Shown here one piece after another: positions 58,886-64,000 of a stretch of DNA of 64,000 nucleotides. The stretch is from positions 186,001-250,000 of the forward strand of contig NZ_JAENHL010000003.1 in NCBI RefSeq assembly GCF_016595235.1, read 5' to 3'. The notes below the pieces were generated by a model. That model saw only the letters and a program-made list of their open reading frames with translations, was not told the origin of the DNA and searched no databases. The stretch's first letter is position 1. Each line of letters starts with the position of its first letter. Both the position numbers and the translations under genes were made by a program. This DNA comes from Taklimakanibacter albus (GTDB lineage Bacteria > Pseudomonadota > Alphaproteobacteria > Rhizobiales > Aestuariivirgaceae).

Positions 58886-59299
58886 CTAAGGGCAAATCCG
58901 CACGGCTTTTCGCAATGCCTCGCCGCGAAGGATGAGTGCCCGCGAGCTCAATCCTCCCTGGCCCTTGATCCAGGCCTGGACCGCCGGCGGATATTTGCTG
59001 AACAGCCAGCGGGTAAACAGCCGCGCCATCTTGTCGTTGCCCTTGAGATGCACGGCATGAAAACGCAATCGCGCGTCGGCTTCCACGCAATAGCGCTGAA
59101 CGGCAAGATAAAGCGTGCATGCGGAGCCGCAGGTCCCGCCGATCCTCACGCTTTCGCCTCGTTGATTCAGCTCGAGAACACGCTGGTAATATACCCGGAC
59201 AACTCCACCCCAATCATTCCTAATGACCACCTCAGCCCGGGCTGCCGGCGGCGCGGACGCAAAAGCGGCGGCGAGGACGAGGCTGCGCAAGATCTTCAT
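58886..59299 (-). CDS. Small exported ClpP-fold-like protein
   Basis: 137 residues with a signal peptide (MKILRSLVLAAAFASAPPAARA). The mature part resembles the beginning of periplasmic ClpP/crotonase-fold proteins (COG3904): RIGGTCGSACTLYLAVQRYCVEADARLRFHAV, where the Ser in GSACT is at the position of the ClpP nucleophile and the FHAV His at that of the ClpP His. It is shorter than typical relatives, so either a minimal domain or a truncated one. No ribosome site is clear. Two or three Cys could form a disulfide. Confidence 0.6.
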   Translation of the reverse strand: MKILRSLVLAAAFASAPPAARAEVVIRNDWGGVVRVYYQRVLELNQRGESVRIGGTCGSACTLYLAVQRYCVEADARLRFHAVHLKGNDKMARLFTRWLFSKYPPAVQAWIKGQGGLSSRALILRGEALRKAVRICP

Positions 59300-59538
59300 G
59301 ACCAGAACTTTTTGCGCGTCTCAACACTGCCCTCATTGTGTCGGTACGATGCTATGTGAGTAAAGCCGCCCTCTGGCCATCATCCTGGCACTCTCCTTAC
59401 CATGCGTCAATCGTCTCCATGTCCCGCAAAGTAGTTGTGGCGCCTGAGAAACCCTGATTCTCTTTCTCGCGGTCAGTCATATTGTCGATGCCGCGAACCT
59501 GTCAGGTCCTCGGTGGCTTCGCGCAAGGAGAGCCATGA

Positions 59539-60675
59539 ATGCACAGCTCGTTTGATGTCGTCGTCGTCGGGGCCGGCATATTCGGCCTGGCCGCCGCCAG
59601 CGAGCTGGCCCTGCGCGGGAAACGCGTCGCCATCATCGATCGCTTCGGCAGCGGCCATCCGGCGACATCCTCCACCGGCCGCTCGCGCGGCATCCGAATT
59701 GCCTATGATCATCCTTTCTATGTGACGCTCGCCCTGGACGCGATCCGCCGCTGGCGCGCGCTTGAAGACGCGAGCGGAGAACAGATCCTGCATCTGACCG
59801 GCCAAGTCGATTTCGGCCTCGACAATAAGCTCGCCGCTATTGCCGCAGCGGTGCGTGAGGCGGGCGGCGTCATCGACGAGCTCGACTCGGCGGGCCTCAG
59901 CCGGAAGCTGCCCCACCTGCTGGGCGCGCCCGAAGACAACGGCCTGTTCCATGCGCAGGCGGGCACGGTGCTGTCCGACAATGGCATGGCGGCGCTCAAG
60001 GCGAAGGTGCTGGCGCAAGGTGTCGCCTCGCACGCGCCTGAACGTGTCGTCGCGATCGAGCCCGGAAATCCCACCCTCGTGGTGACGGAGAAGCGCCGGA
60101 TTCATGCCGAGACGGTAGTGATCGCCGCCGGCCCGTGGTCAGGCGCGCTCCTCGACGAGCTCGGCATCGTCGTGCCGCTGGCACCTTCGATCGCGCAGGT
60201 CACGTTCATCGCCGCGCCGGAGCTCGTCGATCAGCCGGGCATCGGCGAATGGGGCGGCGATGGTGAAGGACTGGGCGGCGTCTATGGCCATCCGGTGCCC
60301 GGCGTTGGTTACAAGCTCGCCTTCAGCACCGGACAGGAAGGCTGGTCGCCCGATGTCTCGGCGTGGCAACCCGACCTGCAAGAGCAGGCGCGGCTCTTCG
60401 CCTGGCTCGACCGCCGCATGCCGGCTTTCCCGCGCCAGGTGCAGCTCGCCCAGCGCCATCCCTGGACGATGACACCCGATGGCGACTTCATCGTCGATCG
60501 CGTCGGACCGGTCGTGCTCGCCTGCGGCTGCTCGGGTCATGCCTTCAAATTCGGGCCGGCTCTCGGGCCGCTCGTCGCCGACGCCGTCGACGGCAAGACG
60601 GCGCATCCCTTGCTTCGGCTCGACCGGCCGTCGCTCCGGGGCCGGGCGGCGGCGGACGACGCCATCTCGCGCTGA
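59539..60675 (+). CDS. FAD-dependent amine/sarcosine-type oxidase (DAO family)
   Basis: 378 residues of the DAO superfamily (PF01266) of the monomeric sarcosine oxidase / MTOX type. N-terminal FAD motif VVVGAGIFGLAAASELALRGKRVAIIDRF, STGRSRGIRIAYDHP with the Ser-Arg that contact flavin, GPWSGALLDELGI and C-terminal GCSGHAFKFGPALGPLVADAV, where covalent flavin enzymes carry a Cys two residues before SGHAFK. Here CGCSGHAFK does have a Cys there. Oxidises a secondary amine or N-methyl amino acid to give H2O2. AAGGAGAG precedes the ATG. First of a group with RpiR regulator and importer. Confidence 0.88.
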   Translation: MHSSFDVVVVGAGIFGLAAASELALRGKRVAIIDRFGSGHPATSSTGRSRGIRIAYDHPFYVTLALDAIRRWRALEDASGEQILHLTGQVDFGLDNKLAAIAAAVREAGGVIDELDSAGLSRKLPHLLGAPEDNGLFHAQAGTVLSDNGMAALKAKVLAQGVASHAPERVVAIEPGNPTLVVTEKRRIHAETVVIAAGPWSGALLDELGIVVPLAPSIAQVTFIAAPELVDQPGIGEWGGDGEGLGGVYGHPVPGVGYKLAFSTGQEGWSPDVSAWQPDLQEQARLFAWLDRRMPAFPRQVQLAQRHPWTMTPDGDFIVDRVGPVVLACGCSGHAFKFGPALGPLVADAVDGKTAHPLLRLDRPSLRGRAAADDAISR

Positions 60676-60728
60676 GCCATCAAATCCCGTTCCGGTGCCA
60701 TGGCCTTTGCGGGCAATCGCAGAGCGGC

Positions 60729-60790
60729 TTGACAGCGCGCGAGTCTGCAAATAATCTTGCATAGAACTGAACTTCTGCAAAAAACTGCAA
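60729..60790 (+). promoter_or_regulatory. Promoter and four TGCAA repeats before the RpiR gene
   Basis: TTGACA (60729-60734) and TAATCT (60752-60757) at 17-base spacing form a promoter. Around and after it TGCAA occurs at 60746-60750, 60776-60780 and 60786-60790, and as TTGCA at 60757-60761. Spacings of 10-11 and 19 bases put them on one helical face, as expected for a regulator dimer. The RpiR product itself is the natural candidate. Confidence 0.4.
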
Positions 60791-60794
60791 GACC

Positions 60795-61631
60795 ATGACA
60801 TTGCTCGACCGTATCAAAGCTCAATCGCCACGGCTCACCGAAGCGGATCATCGCCTGATCGGCGTTCTCACGGAGAATTCCGCCGAGGCGGTGTTCCTTT
60901 CGGCGACGCAGCTCGCCGAACGCGTCAATGTCCATGAGGCCGCGGCGACCCGGCTGGCGCAGAAGCTCGGCTACAAGGGCTATCCTGAAATGCGCGCCGA
61001 CCTGCAGCGTGGCATGATGGAGAGCCAGGACGCCGCCAACCGCATCCGCCGGTCGCTGGAAAAGGTCGCGCATGGTGATTATCTCGCCGATCTCATCGGC
61101 AGTGAAATCAGCGCGCTCGAGAACCTGCAGCAGTGCATTCCCCAGAAAGACATCGATCGGGCGGCCGACATGATCGTCGCCGCCGGGCGTGTCTATCTGT
61201 TCGGGCAGGGCCATGCGCAGTCGGTCACCAGCTTCCTGCAGCGCCGCCTCGATCGCTTCGGTCTGACCACGATCGCCCTGCAAGGGCGCGGGCGCGACAT
61301 CGCCGAGCGTGTGGTGAGCCTGGACAAGAAAGACATCGTCGTGGCGCTCGCCTTTCGCAAGCAGCCGCACAGCTACGCACCTCTCGTCGATCTCTGCCGG
61401 CGCCGCAAGGCGCCGGTCATCCTCATTTCCGATCTCGCCGGGCCGATGATGCGGCCGGAAGCCGATCTCATGCTGGCGGCGCCGCGCGGCAGGTCGGGTA
61501 GCGAATTCCAGACGCCCACCATTCCCTTCGCCATCGTGAATGCCGTCCTGCTGACGATCGCCGGCCGGCACAAGAAGCGGATGATGAGTGCCCTGGAGAA
61601 TCTGACGGAGCTGTTCAAAAGCTTCGAATAA
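60795..61631 (+). CDS. MurR/RpiR family transcriptional regulator
   Basis: 278 residues: N-terminal HTH_6 domain (LTEADHRLIGVLTENSAEAVFLSATQLAERVNVHEAAATRLAQKLGYKGYPEMRADL) and a C-terminal SIS sugar-phosphate-binding domain with RVYLFGQGHAQSVTSFLQRRLDRFG and APVILISDL. The SIS domain usually binds a sugar phosphate or amino compound. Likely controls the amine oxidase and the ABC importer on either side; repeated TGCAA elements sit in its promoter. Confidence 0.9.
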   Translation: MTLLDRIKAQSPRLTEADHRLIGVLTENSAEAVFLSATQLAERVNVHEAAATRLAQKLGYKGYPEMRADLQRGMMESQDAANRIRRSLEKVAHGDYLADLIGSEISALENLQQCIPQKDIDRAADMIVAAGRVYLFGQGHAQSVTSFLQRRLDRFGLTTIALQGRGRDIAERVVSLDKKDIVVALAFRKQPHSYAPLVDLCRRRKAPVILISDLAGPMMRPEADLMLAAPRGRSGSEFQTPTIPFAIVNAVLLTIAGRHKKRMMSALENLTELFKSFE

Positions 61632-61644
61632 TGGGAGGAACCAC

Positions 61645-62772
61645 ATGTTGAAATCATTCAGGATCGCCGCGCTTTCGGCGCTCGCTATATTGGCCCCGGC
61701 CGGCCTCGCCGCGGCGCAGGATCTCGACAATTTGACGGCGGCCGAATTGCTGCCGTTGGCGCAGAAGGAAGGCAAGGTCACGGTCTTCTCGCTCTCGAGC
61801 CGGATCGCCAAGGTCGAGAAGGCCTTCGAAGATGCCTATCCCGGCATCGACATGGTCGGCATCGACATGAGCTCGGTGAAGCAGATCGCGCGCGTCGTCG
61901 CCGAGCAGGGCGCCGGCGTGCATGCGGTCGATGTGCTCTATATCGCCGACACGCCCGTCGTCTATGACGAGCTGGTGACGCCGAAACGCGTCCATGCCTA
62001 TATACCGCCGCGCGTGGCGGGCGAGCTCGCGGCCGAATACAAGACGCCGCTCCTGACGCAGCGCCTGTCGACCAAGGTGCTGATGTATAATGAAGCGGCA
62101 AATCCCGATGGTGCGCCGGTGAAGAATCTCTGGCAGCTCACCACGCCCGACTGGACGGGCAGGGTGCTCATGGTCGACCCGCTGCAGCGCGGCGAGCTGC
62201 TCGATCTCCTGGTCGAAATCTCGCTCCATCCCGATGACATGGCCAAGGCCTATGAAGCGCAGTTCGGCAAGCCCATCACGCTGGAAAGCGATGTCCAGGG
62301 CGCCGGCGAGCAGTTCATTCGCGATCTCTTCAAGAACGATCTCATCCTGGTCCCGAACAGCGACGTGCTGAACAAGGCGGTCGGCGACAAAACGGCAAAG
62401 AATCCGCCGGTCGGGTTCGGCACCTATTCAGATCGGCGCGACAACCAGAAGGAAGGCTGGGCGCTGCAGGTGGCGAATGATGTCACTCCTGCCAACGGCA
62501 TCCTGTTTCCGGCCGTCCTCGCCGTCGTCGACAAGACGCCCAATCCGGCGGCCGCGCGCCTTCTCGTCGATTTCATGATGGGCGACAATTCACCGACCGG
62601 TGGTCCGGCCTTCGAGCCCTTCAATGTTCCGGGTGATTATCCGGTGCGTCCTTCGATCAAGAGCCATGCCGACTCGGTGCCGCTCGACAAGCTGAAAGCC
62701 TGGCGCATCGATCCGGTCAAGACGGCTGCGGCGCGCAAACGCATCGCCGACCTGATCGTCACCCTGCAATGA
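61645..62772 (+). CDS. ABC importer binding protein, iron/phosphonate type
   Basis: 375 residues with a Sec signal (about 24 residues, ending GLAAA). The fold is of the AfuA/FbpA or 2-aminoethylphosphonate type (SBP_bac_11-like): LLPLAQKEGKVTVFSLSSRIAKVEKAFEDAYPGIDMVGIDMSS, LTTPDWTGRVLMVDPLQRG and YPVRPSIKSH near the end. The ligand is unclear, iron, phosphonate or an amine. GGGAGGAA precedes the ATG. Followed by a hairpin and the permease. Confidence 0.85.
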   Translation: MLKSFRIAALSALAILAPAGLAAAQDLDNLTAAELLPLAQKEGKVTVFSLSSRIAKVEKAFEDAYPGIDMVGIDMSSVKQIARVVAEQGAGVHAVDVLYIADTPVVYDELVTPKRVHAYIPPRVAGELAAEYKTPLLTQRLSTKVLMYNEAANPDGAPVKNLWQLTTPDWTGRVLMVDPLQRGELLDLLVEISLHPDDMAKAYEAQFGKPITLESDVQGAGEQFIRDLFKNDLILVPNSDVLNKAVGDKTAKNPPVGFGTYSDRRDNQKEGWALQVANDVTPANGILFPAVLAVVDKTPNPAAARLLVDFMMGDNSPTGGPAFEPFNVPGDYPVRPSIKSHADSVPLDKLKAWRIDPVKTAAARKRIADLIVTLQ

Positions 62773-62779
62773 CAGCAAA

Positions 62780-62802
62780 GCCGGTGCGCCTGGCGCACCG
62801 GC
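62780..62802 (+). repeat. Perfect 11-base hairpin between binding protein and permease
   Basis: GCCGGTGCGCC (62780-62790) and GGCGCACCGGC (62792-62802) are perfectly inverse around a single T; in RNA a three-base loop forms with a ten-base stem. No T run follows. Such a hairpin after the binding-protein gene commonly shields its mRNA and lowers expression of the downstream permeases. Confidence 0.65.
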
Positions 62803-62819
62803 TCTTCGGGGCATCATTC

Positions 62820-64000
62820 ATGGCATTCGCTTTCCCGCTCCGACACCCTCGGAAGACTCTTCTGCGCGCCGATACGCTGCTGCCCGTGGCACTTCTCGGC
62901 CTGGTCGTGCTGCTCGTCGTGGCGCCACTGATCAAGATCCTGCTCACCACCCTGACCCCGGACGGGATCGATGCGTGGTTCTCGGTACTCGCCAGCTCGC
63001 TGTCGTTGAATCTCTGGTGGCGCCCGCTCGGCAATACCTTGCTGCTCGGCGCCGGCGTCGCCACCGGCTGCATCCTGGTCGGCGGCTTCCTCGCCTGGCT
63101 CGTCGTTCTCACCGATGTGCCGGCGCGGCGCACCTTGTGGTTCCTCGCGGCGTTGCCCTTCATGATCCCGAGCTTCGCCGCGGCGCTCGCCTGGGGCGCT
63201 CTCTTCCGCAACAGCCGGCTCGGCGGGTCGGTGGGATTTTTCGAGGCGAATGGGTATGTCATACCGGACTGGCTCGCCTGGGGGCTCGTGCCGACCCTCA
63301 TCGTGCTCATCGCGCATTACTATTCGCTTGCCTTCACCATCATCTCGGCGGCGCTGAGCTCGGTCGGCGCCGATCTGGTGGAGGCCGCCCAGGTGGCCGG
63401 CGCCAGACGGTCGCGCATCTTCTTCGGCATCATTCTGCCGGTGGTGACGCCGGCTCTGATCGCCGCGGCGTCGCTGACCTTCGCCGGGGCCGTCTCGAAT
63501 TTCGCCGCACCGGCGCTGCTCGGCCTGCCGGTTCGCCTGCAGACGCTCTCGACCCGCCTCTTCGGCATGATCGAAACCGGACAGACCGAGCGCGGCTTCG
63601 TCATTGCGCTGCTTCTCATCGCCGTTTCGGCCGCTTTCCTGTGGTTCGGTGAAAGGCTGGTGACCGGACGCCGGAACTTCGTGACGATCACCGGCAAGGG
63701 CGGGCGAACCAAGCGGTTTCCACTCGGCAAATGGCGCTGGCCGCTGTTCTGCCTGGCCGTCGTCGTCTCGCTCGTCACCACCTTCATCCCCGCGCTGGTC
63801 CTGCTCGCGTCAAGCTTCGCAACGCAGAATGGCGCTCTGTTCTCGAACTGGACGGCGCATTTCTGGACCGGCGAAGGCGGAACCGAGATGGCACAGGGAC
63901 AGGCCGGCATCTTCCGCAACCCGGTCCTGATCGAGGCGCTGTGGACGACACTCAAGCTTGCTTTGTCGGTCGCCGCGGTGACCATGATCCTGGGGCTGGC
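62820..64000 (+). CDS. ABC importer permease (two-domain, FbpB/AfuB-like), 3' end missing
   Basis: Open to the window edge, at least 393 residues. It begins MAFAFPLRHPRK, then a membrane helix, and has a first permease domain with TLWFLAALPFMIPSFAAALAWG, LVEAAQVAGARRSRIFFGIILPVVTPALIAAASL (coupling loop) and the start of a second permease half after about residue 300 (KRFPLGKWRWPLFCLAVVVSLV). FbpB-type iron/phosphonate importers have both halves in one chain. The ATG at 62820 avoids the hairpin; an ATG at 62769 overlapping the previous stop is in the same frame and is the alternative. Confidence 0.82.
   Translation, partial: MAFAFPLRHPRKTLLRADTLLPVALLGLVVLLVVAPLIKILLTTLTPDGIDAWFSVLASSLSLNLWWRPLGNTLLLGAGVATGCILVGGFLAWLVVLTDVPARRTLWFLAALPFMIPSFAAALAWGALFRNSRLGGSVGFFEANGYVIPDWLAWGLVPTLIVLIAHYYSLAFTIISAALSSVGADLVEAAQVAGARRSRIFFGIILPVVTPALIAAASLTFAGAVSNFAAPALLGLPVRLQTLSTRLFGMIETGQTERGFVIALLLIAVSAAFLWFGERLVTGRRNFVTITGKGGRTKRFPLGKWRWPLFCLAVVVSLVTTFIPALVLLASSFATQNGALFSNWTAHFWTGEGGTEMAQGQAGIFRNPVLIEALWTTLKLALSVAAVTMILGL

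Noticed and set aside
1-64000. CRISPR array, insertion sequence, prophage, toxin-antitoxin or secretion system
   Set aside because: No regularly spaced direct repeats, no transposase or phage structural genes and no recognisable toxin-antitoxin pair were found on either strand.

Overview
The window is a gene-dense, GC-rich stretch of chromosome from an alphaproteobacterium, most likely of the order Hyphomicrobiales (Rhizobiales). The argument is gene content: three signature enzymes of the ethylmalonyl-CoA pathway (ccr, ecm, mcd), the ialB-rlmN-argG neighbourhood, a yggT-yggU-folD operon, and many PotABCD-, Ssu- and His/Arg-type ABC importers with Tat-like or Sec-exported binding proteins. 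I see no insertion sequence, integrase, prophage, CRISPR array or rRNA operon. Most of it is ordinary core and catabolic chromosome; the one stretch that looks accessory is about 2.6 kb after a tRNA-Ala gene.

Layout. 1-4.8 kb: the end of an outer-membrane barrel gene, an AEC transporter, then a minus-strand operon orf103-ecm-two tandem paralogous membrane-anchored proteins. 4.8-5.0 kb: a divergent control region with five TGTCAT hexamers. 5.0-14 kb: ccr, a REP-like palindrome, small helper proteins, a DMT exporter/quinone reductase/ACT operon, and the mcd-SDR-HIG1 operon. 14-19 kb: ialB, rlmN, two tandem small membrane proteins, a DsbA-like isomerase and argG with a strong terminator. 19-23.4 kb: a two-gene RND efflux system. 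23.4-35.7 kb: an amine and organosulfur region: amidohydrolase, a kinase-PLP lyase fusion with RidA, a polyamine-type ABC importer whose ATPase gene points the other way, an Ssu-type importer, and an orphan binding protein. 35.8-42.7 kb: a TerB-like protein and two closely related Tat-exported PhoD phosphatases flanking an hsp20-lon operon. 42.8-49.5 kb: an anion permease, typA, a cbpA-cbpM chaperone pair, ppa and a LysR regulator. 49.6-55.2 kb: a basic-amino-acid-type ABC importer, a ureohydrolase, a saccharopine-dehydrogenase-like enzyme and a divergent Lrp regulator. 55.2-56.9 kb: folD-yggU-yggT and tRNA-Ala(CGC). 57-59.3 kb: a secreted caspase-like protein and a small exported ClpP-fold-like protein. 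59.5-64 kb: an amine oxidase, an RpiR regulator and the start of an iron/phosphonate-type ABC importer that runs off the window.

How the genes work together. Ccr, Ecm and Mcd are consecutive pathway steps (crotonyl-CoA to ethylmalonyl-CoA, then methylsuccinyl-CoA, then mesaconyl-CoA; the epimerase is not here) and let the cell assimilate acetyl-CoA or C1 units without isocitrate lyase. The 23-36 kb region looks like uptake and breakdown of amines or amino alcohols, with RidA removing reactive enamine or imine intermediates. The 49-55 kb region looks like uptake of a guanidino or basic amino acid, its hydrolysis, and Lrp control of a neighbouring dehydrogenase. Start sites were moved from the longest open frame wherever a ribosome-binding site, gene overlap or family alignment argued for it; this is stated in each entry.
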